The notes under the pieces are model-generated. The model worked only from the letters and a program-made list of their open reading frames with translations, did not search any database and was not told the origin of the DNA. This document shows, one piece after another, positions 22,971 through 31,210 of a stretch of DNA of 51,912 bases. How positions within the stretch are numbered: the stretch's first letter is position 1; each line of letters opens with the position of its first letter. Source of the stretch: Methanolobus sp. (GTDB lineage Archaea; Halobacteriota; Methanosarcinia; Methanosarcinales; Methanosarcinaceae). The position numbers and the translations under genes were made by a program. The stretch is from assembly GCF_030682845.1 (NCBI RefSeq), contig NZ_JAUXNK010000066.1, forward strand, positions 1 through 51,912. The letters run 5' to 3'.

Positions 22971-23705
22971 ATGGCTAAATCAATAATGTGTCTAAGTAGC
23001 AAAGGCGGCGTTGGAAAGACCCTCGTGGGAGTAAACCTCGCTCTGGCACTCGCCAAAACCCATCGCGTTGCACTCATCGATTTGGATATAGACTCAAGCA
23101 ACGTTGGCGGTCTCCTCGGGCTTGAAGGAGATATAGATATAGACCTTGAGAAACGGAAGATGATACCGCGAGACTATATGGTAGGCGAAAACGCGATGAA
23201 AGTATTTGCCATGAGCCTCTACCTGCAAAAAGCAGATCAGGGAATAACTATGCCTGATAGCCAGAGGAGGCAATTTATCAGGGAAGCGATACTCAACACC
23301 GAATATGGTGAACTTGAATTTAAGATATTTGATATGCCCGGGGGAACGTCTGTTGAATTCTTAAGCCTTGCCACTTATATACCCGACTGTAGCGCAATAA
23401 TAGTCACCCAACCCAACCAGAGCGAGGATGTTAATAGGACAGTTGATGTATGCAACCATTACAAAATAAAGATTTTAGGGATAGTCGAGAACATGAGCGG
23501 CTCATGGATGCATGGCGCACCCGTTATGTGCCAGCATTGTAATGAGGAATTCGCACCATTCGGTAAAAACACAGTACCTGAGAAGTACCCGAACATTCCA
23601 TTTTTTGGACGAATTCCACTCTGCGAAGAGATATTCGAGACCCACCCACCAACAATCCCAAACGAGTTCGGTGTATTAGAAAACATTTTGAAGGCGGTGC
23701 AATAA
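22971..23705 (+). CDS. Mrp/NBP35-type P-loop ATPase (ParA/MinD superfamily)
   Basis: The deviant Walker A KGGVGKT is at 11-17, followed by LIDLDID and DMPGGTSVE. The C-terminal segment GIVENMSG..CQHC with C187 and C190 is the Mrp/NBP35 signature that binds an Fe-S cluster. These enzymes carry Fe-S clusters; ParA relatives segregate plasmids or position protein assemblies. The location next to the coiled-coil gene and the origin favours a partition or assembly role, but the CxxC favours the Mrp type. Confidence 0.85.
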   Translation: MAKSIMCLSSKGGVGKTLVGVNLALALAKTHRVALIDLDIDSSNVGGLLGLEGDIDIDLEKRKMIPRDYMVGENAMKVFAMSLYLQKADQGITMPDSQRRQFIREAILNTEYGELEFKIFDMPGGTSVEFLSLATYIPDCSAIIVTQPNQSEDVNRTVDVCNHYKIKILGIVENMSGSWMHGAPVMCQHCNEEFAPFGKNTVPEKYPNIPFFGRIPLCEEIFETHPPTIPNEFGVLENILKAVQ

Positions 23706-24145
23706 TGGACACCGACATCCTCAAAAAAAGAATAAGTTTTGCAGGAAAGCTGACAAAATTTTTCTACAACTACTTCAATTCAAAACTGGACTTGAAAAAA
23801 CTCCAGGAAACCTACAAAGCCGATAAGGGCAGGATAACACGTCTTGACCTCACAGATATTAATGTATCCATCCACTTCAGGTTGAAGAACGGCAAATTTG
23901 AGATTCTTAAGAATGTTAATAAACCGGACAACATCATCTTAGCACCAAGCGATATGTATTTCAGTCTGTTTGAAAAAGAACATGACGCCATAATCCAGGA
24001 AATGATGACACGGTGGAGATTCGGGGAAATAAGTTTTTTCGGAGAAACAGCCATGGCAGACTTTAAACTATTCATAAAAGCCATTAAAGACCTAAAGGAC
24101 TCGCTGCCGAAAATCAAACAAGAAGCGGTGCTACAGTCAGCCTAA
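23705..24145 (+). CDS. Possible SCP2-like lipid-binding protein (146 aa)
   Basis: Residues about 55-125 read like a sterol-carrier-protein-2 fold: strand NGKFEILKNVNKPDNIILAP, helix SDMYFSLF, then a helix-strand with EISFFGETAMADFKLF. Such domains bind hydrophobic ligands. The match is by eye and weak. The start overlaps the ATPase stop by one base, so the two are co-expressed. If right, it fits the nearby prenyltransferases. Confidence 0.4.
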   Translation: MDTDILKKRISFAGKLTKFFYNYFNSKLDLKKLQETYKADKGRITRLDLTDINVSIHFRLKNGKFEILKNVNKPDNIILAPSDMYFSLFEKEHDAIIQEMMTRWRFGEISFFGETAMADFKLFIKAIKDLKDSLPKIKQEAVLQSA

Positions 24146-24291
24146 AAACGTTTTTTATCCACCGGGTGTTCACGTTCTGTTTTGCTACTACGCCACTCTA
24201 AAAGAACCTCGCGCCATGTCATTTCACCCTTAGCTTCGATTATTTTCTTATAAACATTATCATCGAGGGGTACATGAACTGTAGTTACCAT
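24142..24291 (-). CDS. Ribbon-helix-helix regulator (49 aa)
   Basis: The product (M-V-T-T-V-H-V-P-L-D-D-N-V-Y-K-K-I-I-E-A-K) is a beta strand followed by two helices, the classic small RHH or antitoxin form, with a basic tail. It is encoded opposite to its neighbours, and its stop overlaps the convergent gene by three bases. A perfect palindrome lies directly in front of its start, which would suit autorepression. Confidence 0.6.
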   Translation of the reverse strand: MVTTVHVPLDDNVYKKIIEAKGEMTWREVLLEWRSSKTEREHPVDKKRF

Positions 24292-24299
24292 TTCTTTCT

Positions 24300-24324
24300 C
24301 TTACTTATTAAGTTACTAAGTAAG
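24300..24324. promoter_or_regulatory. Operator palindrome of the RHH gene
   Basis: CTTACTTA (24300-24307) and TAAGTAAG (24317-24324) form a perfect 8-bp inverted repeat with a 9-bp spacer, 9 bases in front of the RHH start. The AT-rich stretch after it (TTATTTATTTATAAAT) can hold promoters in both directions, including for the structural genes from 24413. Confidence 0.65.
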
Positions 24325-24412
24325 ATTATTTATTTATAAATGCTTCGCTAATCTATAACAACACAAGTTAAAATGTTACATCTATTGCAAATAAGTTAAA
24401 GGAGGATTTTAA

Positions 24413-24700
24413 ATGCCAATGGAAGCCGGCAAGAATATACAACAGAATATGAAAGACCGCTTTACAGCCTTTCGCGACACCATAAAAGCTGAAAAAGAGC
24501 TTGTAATGGGCATCGTGGGAGACGTGAAAAAGAGGGTTATAGATGGAGAAGAGCTGACATACATCCAGACAAGGGGAATACCAGGAACCCGAGGTGGGCT
24601 ATCTGATGTGCCCCTTGCACTTGTCATCGGAAGTACGGACGTGGTAACAGAAGGCGGCACGAAGCAGGCGAAGATCACCCGAAGATGGATGAAGAGGTAA
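24413..24700 (+). CDS. Hypothetical protein (95 aa), start of structural block
   Basis: AAAGGAGG sits 8 bases before the ATG. An N-terminal helix (MEAGKNIQQNMKDRFTAFRDT) is followed by a Gly-rich stretch (TRGIPGTRGG) and a basic tail. No family recognised. Its position right before the two large beta-rich genes suggests a virion or assembly role. Confidence 0.55.
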   Translation: MPMEAGKNIQQNMKDRFTAFRDTIKAEKELVMGIVGDVKKRVIDGEELTYIQTRGIPGTRGGLSDVPLALVIGSTDVVTEGGTKQAKITRRWMKR

Positions 24701-24703
24701 AAC

Positions 24704-24940
24704 ATGGCACTAATGGATAAAGTTGAAGAATTCCGTGAAAAAGCACGGGCAAAAGCATCTGAAGTCAGGGTAAAGGCAGGCTTAGAACCTGAACCGGTGT
24801 TTTTCAGCAAGGAACCAATCACAGAGCGCATCAAAAGCTTCCGCGAGAAGCGAATGGCTGGAGCAGCAGCAACAACACCGCCGTCCCCAGAGCCTACAGG
24901 GAATAGACATAGAGTCGCGGCACCTAAAATGATCGTGTGA
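24704..24940 (+). CDS. Small basic protein (78 aa)
   Basis: Basic helices (EFREKARAKASEVRVKA and ERIKSFREKRMAG) lead to a Pro/Thr-rich tail (TTPPSPEPTGN). It could bind nucleic acid or act as a scaffold. It lies 3 bases after the preceding gene and 10 before the next. Confidence 0.55.
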   Translation: MALMDKVEEFREKARAKASEVRVKAGLEPEPVFFSKEPITERIKSFREKRMAGAAATTPPSPEPTGNRHRVAAPKMIV

Positions 24941-24950
24941 GGAGGATAAA

Positions 24951-25616
24951 ATGCCAAAAATAGTAGAATATAGAAAAGAAGAGCTCTTGGCGGCGGAAGA
25001 TGAAATATTTGAAGGTGAGTGGGACAGGTTCGTAACCCGGCACTTCAAGCAGAGAGAAGTGATAGACATTTTCCAGGACAACAAGGAACAGATTAAAGAA
25101 GCATGCAGGATCGCAAAATACCAGCTCGAATCCCCATTCGGCGGCGCGAATGCAGGCACCAACGAATTCGGCTGGATGCCTATAATGCCGAACTTCATCC
25201 TTGCGACCGCTGCACCCACATACGCAACAGGAACATGGGTACAGTACCTGACAACCGCAAACGTATCAAGCAGGTGGATCAACTGGCTTGGGTCCAGCAG
25301 CTCAAAGATCAAACTGAGCAAGTATGCAACCATGATAATGATAGCCATTCACGAACCGGAAGAGGTATCAAAGGTTGCTGGGCTGGTCGCAAACATCAAA
25401 GGCAGAGATTACCCCATTTGGTACTTTGATGACGTGATGATGGAACAGGATTACAAGATATTTGAGTTACCTGACCCTATCGTAGTGGAGAAAGAACAGG
25501 AGTTCTACATCCGCCAGCTTGTCATGCGTGCAGGAAGATCACAGTTGCGACCCATTGGCGTGTACTTCGCCAAAGGCGACCACATGAGGGACGAGAGCGC
25601 ATACGCGAAGATTTAA
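24951..25616 (+). CDS. Candidate virion protein 1 (221 aa, beta-rich)
   Basis: TGAGGAGG lies 8 bases before the ATG, a strong site. After an N-terminal helical region (1-60), the sequence is beta-rich with aromatic strands (TGTWVQYLTTANVSSRWINW, YATMIMIAIHEP, PIWYFDD, EFYIRQLVMRAG). There are no enzyme motifs. It is followed by a similar-sized protein and five small paralogues. The layout of two adjacent beta-rich proteins of about 220 residues is that of viruses with two single-jelly-roll capsid proteins, but this is a hypothesis only. Confidence 0.5.
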   Translation: MPKIVEYRKEELLAAEDEIFEGEWDRFVTRHFKQREVIDIFQDNKEQIKEACRIAKYQLESPFGGANAGTNEFGWMPIMPNFILATAAPTYATGTWVQYLTTANVSSRWINWLGSSSSKIKLSKYATMIMIAIHEPEEVSKVAGLVANIKGRDYPIWYFDDVMMEQDYKIFELPDPIVVEKEQEFYIRQLVMRAGRSQLRPIGVYFAKGDHMRDESAYAKI

Positions 25617-25673
25617 AACCACACAATATACCGCAGCGTAACCATCGATACACAACAGAAGGATGGTAAAACT

Positions 25674-26357
25674 ATGGATACAAACAGAATCGAAAGTAAA
25701 TTCCTCAAGGAAAACCAGCTTGTCGGATTGGGGTTTCCAATTCAGGGCTTTGTTTTCCTTCGCTGCACTGGCGTTGAAACGTTAATCTACCACGATTATG
25801 TTGAATCTCCCGCCAGCATTGCAGCAGATGCATTTGAAGATCAGGCGAGACTGCCGATAGCGGCGTACAACATAGACAACTTATTGAAGGTCGAAGATTG
25901 CGACCACGTTTACCAGGTGTTCATGGGATGGTCACCGGGCGCGGTCAGGCAGTACCTGTACTATCCCATGGAAACATCCCGGCGCAACCTCGATGTCAAG
26001 TCCATCTACCAGAAATCACCCTTCGGGTATGTGGAAGGGTTTGATTCAACGAAAGACCAGCCGGGACCTGACACTGAGCTATTCATCCCGAATGACGTGG
26101 ATGTGGCATTTGCATGGTGGAATCCACTGAGCACCGCGGAAACGGTTAGCATGAATATCCTGATCCGCAGGATGCAGGTTGATGTACTCAGGGATGCAGA
26201 CCTGATAGATCGGATACTGAAAGGACAGCAGCCGTGCAGGCTGGTATCACTCGGCGGGATTGAAAGCTCCTTTAACTACGATGCAATGGGAGTATTTGAT
26301 GTTGATTTCGTGAAACTCGGTGCAGCACGAGAGGAAATAGATAAAGCTGTGGCATAA
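25674..26357 (+). CDS. Candidate virion protein 2 (227 aa, beta-rich)
   Basis: Nearly the same size as the preceding gene and also beta-rich (GFPIQGFVFLRCTGVETLIYH, DVDVAFAWWNPLS, VSMNILIRRMQV), with no enzyme motif. A purine-rich GAAGGATGG precedes the ATG. Sequence similarity to the previous protein is not visible by eye. It is probably the second partner of a structural pair; alternatives are a spike base or a tail component. Confidence 0.5.
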   Translation: MDTNRIESKFLKENQLVGLGFPIQGFVFLRCTGVETLIYHDYVESPASIAADAFEDQARLPIAAYNIDNLLKVEDCDHVYQVFMGWSPGAVRQYLYYPMETSRRNLDVKSIYQKSPFGYVEGFDSTKDQPGPDTELFIPNDVDVAFAWWNPLSTAETVSMNILIRRMQVDVLRDADLIDRILKGQQPCRLVSLGGIESSFNYDAMGVFDVDFVKLGAAREEIDKAVA

Positions 26358-26368
26358 AGGAGGAAGAA

Positions 26369-26773
26369 ATGAAAGACATACGGAATATTGAACTTAAACT
26401 GGTAAATAAGATAGTTTCCAGCGGCGTGGCGAATGTAAATATCGGAGGGCAGGTACCATCGGGCATGAAACGCTGGGTAACTTTCATACAATTAGATACC
26501 CTTGCAATCACCGGAGCCTCAAATGTTGGCATATACCTTGCAAGCGTTGGAATAAGCAATCCCAGCATAGCAAGCACGGTGTTGTTAACCAACAGGAAAA
26601 TGCTGTTGATGCTAAGAGCGACACAGGCATCAGGATTCAGGAAGACGCCGTTACAGGTACCGAGAAAACCCAACATTAACTGTCCACTGTTCAGCATAGC
26701 GAGCGGCAAGTGGCTGGGCGCTGTTGCAACGACAACTACAGGAATGGTCACGATGCAATACTTTGACGAGTGA
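26369..26773 (+). CDS. Tandem paralogue family, copy 1 (134 aa)
   Basis: All five copies share NIGGQVPSGMKRWVTF near residue 28, a variable beta-rich middle, and PLFSIASGKWL then MQYFDE at the end. AAAGGAGG precedes this ATG. The variable middle between fixed ends looks like surface-exposed loops on a common scaffold. No family recognised. Confidence 0.65.
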   Translation: MKDIRNIELKLVNKIVSSGVANVNIGGQVPSGMKRWVTFIQLDTLAITGASNVGIYLASVGISNPSIASTVLLTNRKMLLMLRATQASGFRKTPLQVPRKPNINCPLFSIASGKWLGAVATTTTGMVTMQYFDE

Positions 26774-26782
26774 GGTGAGATC

Positions 26783-27190
26783 ATGAACATCGAACTTAAA
26801 ACAATAGATAAAATCGTAACAAGCAAAGTCTCAGCAATCAATATCGGAGGGCAGGTACCATCTGGTATGAAGCGCTGGGTAACTTTCCTGATGCTTGACA
26901 GCATACAACAGGCGGGCGCAAAATCCGTCAGGCTGCATCTTGCAAGTGTTGGAGTAAGCAACCCCACCAAGACAAGTATTGTAGCTACAACCCACAGGAA
27001 GATGCTGCTGGATTTGAGGGCATCAGGTTTGAAAGCATCAGAGAACATTACCCCCCACGGACCACCGCTCATGATACCTGACCAACCGGACTCGGACAAA
27101 CCGCTGTTCAGTATAGCGTCAGGCAAATGGCTGGGCGCATACTGCAGCAACACGACAGCCCTTGTGTTTATGCAATACTATGATGAGTGA
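26783..27190 (+). CDS. Tandem paralogue family, copy 2 (135 aa)
   Basis: The closest relative of copies 1 and 3, with the full GGQVPSGMKRWVTFL block and the SIASGKWLGAY block. Its unique middle contains GLKASENITPHGPPLMIPDQ. A GAGGTGAG ribosome site stands between the copies, so each is separately translated. Confidence 0.65.
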   Translation: MNIELKTIDKIVTSKVSAINIGGQVPSGMKRWVTFLMLDSIQQAGAKSVRLHLASVGVSNPTKTSIVATTHRKMLLDLRASGLKASENITPHGPPLMIPDQPDSDKPLFSIASGKWLGAYCSNTTALVFMQYYDE

Positions 27191-27199
27191 GGTGAGACA

Positions 27200-27613
27200 A
27201 TGAATATTAGAAATAGAGAACTGAAAACGATAGCTAAAGTAATTTCCAGCGGCGTGGCAAATTTAACTATCGGAGGACAGGTACCATCAAGCATAAAGCG
27301 CTGGGTAACTTTCCTGTTGATGGATTCGATCACTGTAAGCAGAGCGAGTGATATTGGGTTTTATTTCGCCAGCGTGGGGGTGAGCAACCCCACCATAGGA
27401 AGCACAGTACTGGCAGCCAACAGGAAGCTGTACATTCCAATCGAAGCGACTCAGTTGAACAATAAAAAGACCAATAAAAAACATCCGGTGATGATACCTG
27501 AGTCAGGACCAGACCCCGATAACCCGCTGTTCAGCATAGCGTCAGGCAAATGGCTGAGCGTAGTTGCCACAAAGACCACAGGGCATGTATTCATGCAGTA
27601 CTTTGACGAGTGA
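27200..27613 (+). CDS. Tandem paralogue family, copy 3 (137 aa)
   Basis: Shows VANLTIGGQVPSSIKRWVTF and PLFSIASGKWLSVVATKTTG. The variable middle has a basic loop (NNKKTNKKHPV). DNA identity with copies 1 and 2 is high at both ends and low in the middle, as expected for diversified surface proteins. It overlaps the next start. Confidence 0.65.
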   Translation: MNIRNRELKTIAKVISSGVANLTIGGQVPSSIKRWVTFLLMDSITVSRASDIGFYFASVGVSNPTIGSTVLAANRKLYIPIEATQLNNKKTNKKHPVMIPESGPDPDNPLFSIASGKWLSVVATKTTGHVFMQYFDE

Positions 27614-27999
27614 TGGCAATGGGAGTAAAGAACTACGACCTGAAAACAGTCACCAAGGTAATCAGCACCGTGAATACAGGTCTCAGCCTAGGTGCCGTAC
27701 CCACTGGCATGAAACGCTGGGTAACATTCGTGAGAGTAGACAACGTGTATGGAGGCGAGAATAAGTTGTTTTTGATAAGCAATACAACAGAGACAGCAGC
27801 TTCAACAATCACCCTTGCAAGTGCACGCGCGAAAGACAGGATCACACTGCAGGCGAAGGAGCACTTTGCAAACCCACCACAGGGTCCTGCCAGCCCGGAC
27901 TTCCCATTGTTCTTTATCGCGGCGGCAAAATACCTGACAGCAAAGACGAACAGGGGAAGCGTAAACCTATTCTTACAGTACTTCGATGGAGGCGATTAA
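27613..27999 (+). CDS. Tandem paralogue family, copy 4 (128 aa)
   Basis: Start set at ATG 27613, overlapping the preceding stop. More divergent: LGAVPTGMKRWVTF and FPLFFIAAAKYLTAKTNRG, ending FLQYFDGGD. It lacks the GGQ before the core motif and clusters with copy 5. Confidence 0.6.
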   Translation: MAMGVKNYDLKTVTKVISTVNTGLSLGAVPTGMKRWVTFVRVDNVYGGENKLFLISNTTETAASTITLASARAKDRITLQAKEHFANPPQGPASPDFPLFFIAAAKYLTAKTNRGSVNLFLQYFDGGD

Positions 28000-28000
28000 T

Positions 28001-28159
28001 ATGAATTGTCCTGATTGTGGAGAAGAACTCACAGCAGTAGGAGGAGTGCCAACAATATGGCAGTGCAATCGCTGCACGAAAGAAAACTCACTTAAACACG
28101 TAAAAAGCCCGGAAAAAAGGTTTACCGGGGATACGCTGGCGGCGTTCAGGAGGTTATGA
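28001..28159 (+). CDS. Small zinc-ribbon protein (52 aa)
   Basis: Begins M-N-C-P-D-C-G and has CNRC about 20 residues later, a complete zinc ribbon, then a basic tail. It lies between paralogue copies 4 and 5, starting one base after the stop of copy 4 and overlapping the start of copy 5. Confidence 0.55.
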   Translation: MNCPDCGEELTAVGGVPTIWQCNRCTKENSLKHVKSPEKRFTGDTLAAFRRL

Positions 28160-28509
28160 TGGTAGACAAAGACATTAAAACACTGAATAAGGTAATAACG
28201 TCAGTCCCAGCCAACCTCGGGCTCGGTGCGGTAGCCGCGGGCATGAAACGCTGGGTGACCTTCGTTAAAGTTACTGACGAGTTTGCGGGTGCAAATGCAA
28301 TATTTCTATGCAGCGGTACGACAGCCACCAATGCCGCCAGCGGGGTAGCCAAGGATAAACAGTACCTTGGAAACCAGTATGATGCTTTCGCTTACCCCGA
28401 CTCGCCAAGACCAGAGGCACCACTGTTCAGCATAGCAGCCAGCAAGTTCCTGACGGCATTTACGACAGCAGGCAACATGCATCTGTTCTTGCAGTACTTT
28501 GACGAGTGA
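28156..28509 (+). CDS. Tandem paralogue family, copy 5 (117 aa)
   Basis: Shows LGAVAAGMKRWVTFVKV, APLFSIAASKFLTAF and a final FLQYFDE. It is the shortest copy, with an Ala/Thr-rich middle (CSGTTATNAASG). An AGGAGG lies upstream of the ATG pair at 28156/28159. Confidence 0.62.
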   Translation: MMVDKDIKTLNKVITSVPANLGLGAVAAGMKRWVTFVKVTDEFAGANAIFLCSGTTATNAASGVAKDKQYLGNQYDAFAYPDSPRPEAPLFSIAASKFLTAFTTAGNMHLFLQYFDE

Positions 28510-28520
28510 AGGGGTACACC

Positions 28521-29159
28521 ATGCTTAAACCAGGCGGACCCATAGCGATAAAAGAGATAGAAGACGGGGCAGTAATAACCCAGAAGATAGCAGCATCAGC
28601 CGTAACTACCGCCAAGATTGACAGTGTTGCGGTAACAACAGCCAAGATAGCAGCATCAGCCGTAACTACTGCAAAGATCAATGCTACCGCAGTCACGGCA
28701 GCCAAGATTGGGACCAGTGCCGTAACAGCCACAAAGATAGCAGCATTAGCGGTAACAACAGCCAAGATAGCAGCCTCAGCAGTAACCACTGCTAAGATTG
28801 ACAGTGTTGCGGTAACAGCAGCCAAGATTGGGACCAGTGCCGTAACAGCAACTAAAATAGCAGCATCAGCAGTAACAGCCGTCAAGCTCAAAGCCAGTGC
28901 ATTAGATTATATTAAATATAAAGGACAAACCAGCAAAGTTCTTACTGCATCAGGTCATGCAAGCCTTGCTGCTGCGGGATTCATCCCAGAGGGAGTTATC
29001 GTAACTCCATGGACAGCCAGCCTTATATTCAGGCGCTGCAAAGCAAAACCAACAACAAGTATAGTAACTCTGGCGTTTGGACTTCTTAACACAAGCGGAA
29101 GAATACTTGCTACAAGCACTCGCACAGTAAGTTTCTACTTTGAGTATATGAGACCTTGA
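28521..29159 (+). CDS. Fibre-like protein with 10-residue AVTTAKI repeats (212 aa)
   Basis: Start at ATG 28521, 6 bases after AAGGGG. Residues about 15-125 are ten or so copies of a ten-residue unit (AASAVTTAKI, DSVAVTTAKI and so on), the pattern found in the shafts of phage tail fibres. The C-terminal 80 residues form a beta-rich head (VIVTPWTASLIFRRC, TVSFYFEYMRP). It is probably a trimeric fibre that contacts the host. It closes the block of candidate virion genes and is followed at once by the glycosylation cassette. Confidence 0.7.
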   Translation: MLKPGGPIAIKEIEDGAVITQKIAASAVTTAKIDSVAVTTAKIAASAVTTAKINATAVTAAKIGTSAVTATKIAALAVTTAKIAASAVTTAKIDSVAVTAAKIGTSAVTATKIAASAVTAVKLKASALDYIKYKGQTSKVLTASGHASLAAAGFIPEGVIVTPWTASLIFRRCKAKPTTSIVTLAFGLLNTSGRILATSTRTVSFYFEYMRP

Positions 29160-29197
29160 GCAAAAGCCTCATATATTCATAAACTTTTTTAACAAGC

Positions 29198-30055
29198 ATG
29201 CCATCAAAAGCCGAAATTCTCGGTCAGAACACAATGCAAGCCAAGCTGGGGCTGTGGGCTGCAAACCTAAGAGATAACCTGAACCTCATAAACCTGTGTG
29301 AAGACATAACATCTCTCCCTAAAATTAAGGGTCCTGCGCTCTGCCTGGCTGCCGGGTCGAGCTTGGAGCTGCACTATGACGAGATACCAATGTTTAAGGG
29401 TACGGTCTTATCCTGTGAGCGTAACCTGATTCCGCTACTGGAGAAGGGTATAATTCCAGATTATGTTATCAGCATAGACGGCAGTGAGGTCATGACCGGG
29501 TTCATAGACAGCCCACTCGTGGATGAGCATATTGACGAGATGATAGGTATATTCTCAACTACAGTAAGCCCGAAAATTTTAGAGAGGTGGCGGGGTGATA
29601 AAATTTTCTTCAATGCCTGGCTGGACGACATAAACGAGATAAAAAGCGTGAGCCTGGTCTTTCAGGAAATAACCAGAAAAGCAACCTGTCACACAGGAGG
29701 GCATTGTGGAAGTACATTATGGTATCTGTCTTATTATCTTAAAGCAAACCCGATAATTCTCATGGGTATAGATATGGCATACCCTGCAAGCATACCTGAT
29801 CTCAGCCACACCAGTATATGGGAGGGTATAAAGCACCTACACCGGGAAGAGATACTCGAATACTACCAGAGGGAAAAGAATCCCTTCGGCAACGAGGTCA
29901 TAACAGACTATGTCTGGGATGGCTTCAAGGACGCGTGGATGAGCTGGATCAGGGAGATGCAGGAGAGTGAAACCATACAATGCTCGGACTACACGATACT
30001 GCATGACCCGCCGCTTAAGGTGATGCCTTTTAAAGAATATTTGCAAAAACTATAA
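29198..30055 (+). CDS. Maf/DUF115-type putative glycosyltransferase 1
   Basis: Motility-associated-factor (Maf/DUF115, MptE-like fold) proteins transfer nonulosonic acids to flagellins or other proteins. Seen here: the nucleotide-binding-like LCLAAGSSLE, the IDGSE and IDSPLVDEH block, and the TGGHCGSTLWYLSYYL..ILMGIDMAY block that defines the family. It is 285 residues, a core domain without the flanking domains of bacterial Maf. It shares the FIDSPLVDEH block with the next gene. The acceptor is unknown; the fibre and paralogue genes upstream are natural candidates. Confidence 0.75.
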   Translation: MPSKAEILGQNTMQAKLGLWAANLRDNLNLINLCEDITSLPKIKGPALCLAAGSSLELHYDEIPMFKGTVLSCERNLIPLLEKGIIPDYVISIDGSEVMTGFIDSPLVDEHIDEMIGIFSTTVSPKILERWRGDKIFFNAWLDDINEIKSVSLVFQEITRKATCHTGGHCGSTLWYLSYYLKANPIILMGIDMAYPASIPDLSHTSIWEGIKHLHREEILEYYQREKNPFGNEVITDYVWDGFKDAWMSWIREMQESETIQCSDYTILHDPPLKVMPFKEYLQKL

Positions 30056-30082
30056 GTATAAGTACGGATAATTCCGTATAAT

Positions 30083-31210
30083 ATGGATAAAGAGGAATCC
30101 AAAAATAAACGTAAAAGGTATTTACCTTGGATAGAGCAGGAATATTGGGAAGCTTTTAACGCCGTCAGGAAAAAACATAATCTTGGTTGGAACGATGTTT
30201 TTAAACGATTCTCGCTTTACCAGAACGGTATCGAGTATATCTTTTCCGCCCCAGGAGAGATGAGCAAGCAGTTAAGGTTAGACCTTAACACAATCATGGG
30301 TCTAATGAGTAAGTGGCTCACGAATATCAAAGACAACTGGTATCTTATTGATAAAAACTCGGATATAAGTGAAATCCATGACGCCTATAAAGGAAAGAAA
30401 GCACTTGTTATCGGTGCAGGACCGAGCCTGAAGGAAAGAAAACATCTTCAGGTACTGCGCGGGTTGAACCATCGAGCAGATGTTGAAGACATGGTTATCT
30501 TCAGCACACTGCACAGCCTGAAAGAGTGCCTTGAGGAGGGAATAGTCCCGCAGTTCACAGGGGTCGTGGATGCAAGCGAACTGATGGTAAATTTCATCGA
30601 CAGCCCACTCGTGGATGAACACGCGGATGAAATGACACTGGTATGCTGTGCAAGCACGCACCCGGAAGTCTTTAAAAAGTGGAAGGGTAAAAAAATATTC
30701 TTTTTCAGGTCGGGAATCCCGCAGAACATATTACCCAACACAGATACTTTCCTGAGCATTCTACTGCCAAAACTCACAGAAATAGAAACTGGAGGGAATA
30801 GCAGCTCAAGCATGTATAGTATTGCCAGCTTTCTGGGCTGCAATCCTATAGGTATGATCGGGACGGATTTCGGTTATCTTAAAGGGTTTCCTTATGACCA
30901 GACGATGTATTATCATGCCTATGCACAGAGTATAGGGGTAGGCGGCAAGGATGGGTACAAAGACGTGCAGGATATGATCAGCAAATGTTACGAGGATTTC
31001 CACCACCCGGATTTCAAGACCGATGCGTATTTCGATTTTGTCTATTCTGTGTTCAGAAATTCATTATTTGAAATGGTTAAATCCAATAAAAAGCAGAACC
31101 CAGAGCACAGACTGATAAATGCAACCGAAGGCGGGACGATATACACAGAGGATGGCAGTATTGAGTGCATGACGCTGCAGGAGTTCCTGGATGGATTCCG
31201 CTATACTTAA
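30083..31210 (+). CDS. Maf/DUF115-type putative glycosyltransferase 2
   Basis: Has the full family set: ALVIGAGPSLKERK, the VDASELMVNFIDSPLVDEH block and TGGNSSSSMYSIASFLGCNP followed by MIGTDFGY. An extra N-terminal helical region (1-95) distinguishes it from copy 1. Its 3' end overlaps the aminotransferase gene by 20 bases, tying it to the sugar pathway. Two non-identical transferases suggest two acceptors or two steps. Confidence 0.78.
   Translation: MDKEESKNKRKRYLPWIEQEYWEAFNAVRKKHNLGWNDVFKRFSLYQNGIEYIFSAPGEMSKQLRLDLNTIMGLMSKWLTNIKDNWYLIDKNSDISEIHDAYKGKKALVIGAGPSLKERKHLQVLRGLNHRADVEDMVIFSTLHSLKECLEEGIVPQFTGVVDASELMVNFIDSPLVDEHADEMTLVCCASTHPEVFKKWKGKKIFFFRSGIPQNILPNTDTFLSILLPKLTEIETGGNSSSSMYSIASFLGCNPIGMIGTDFGYLKGFPYDQTMYYHAYAQSIGVGGKDGYKDVQDMISKCYEDFHHPDFKTDAYFDFVYSVFRNSLFEMVKSNKKQNPEHRLINATEGGTIYTEDGSIECMTLQEFLDGFRYT

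Noticed and set aside
22971-23705. Genome-packaging ATPase (A32/FtsK type)
   Set aside because: The KGGVGKT deviant Walker motif and the C-terminal CxxC place it in the Mrp/MinD group instead.
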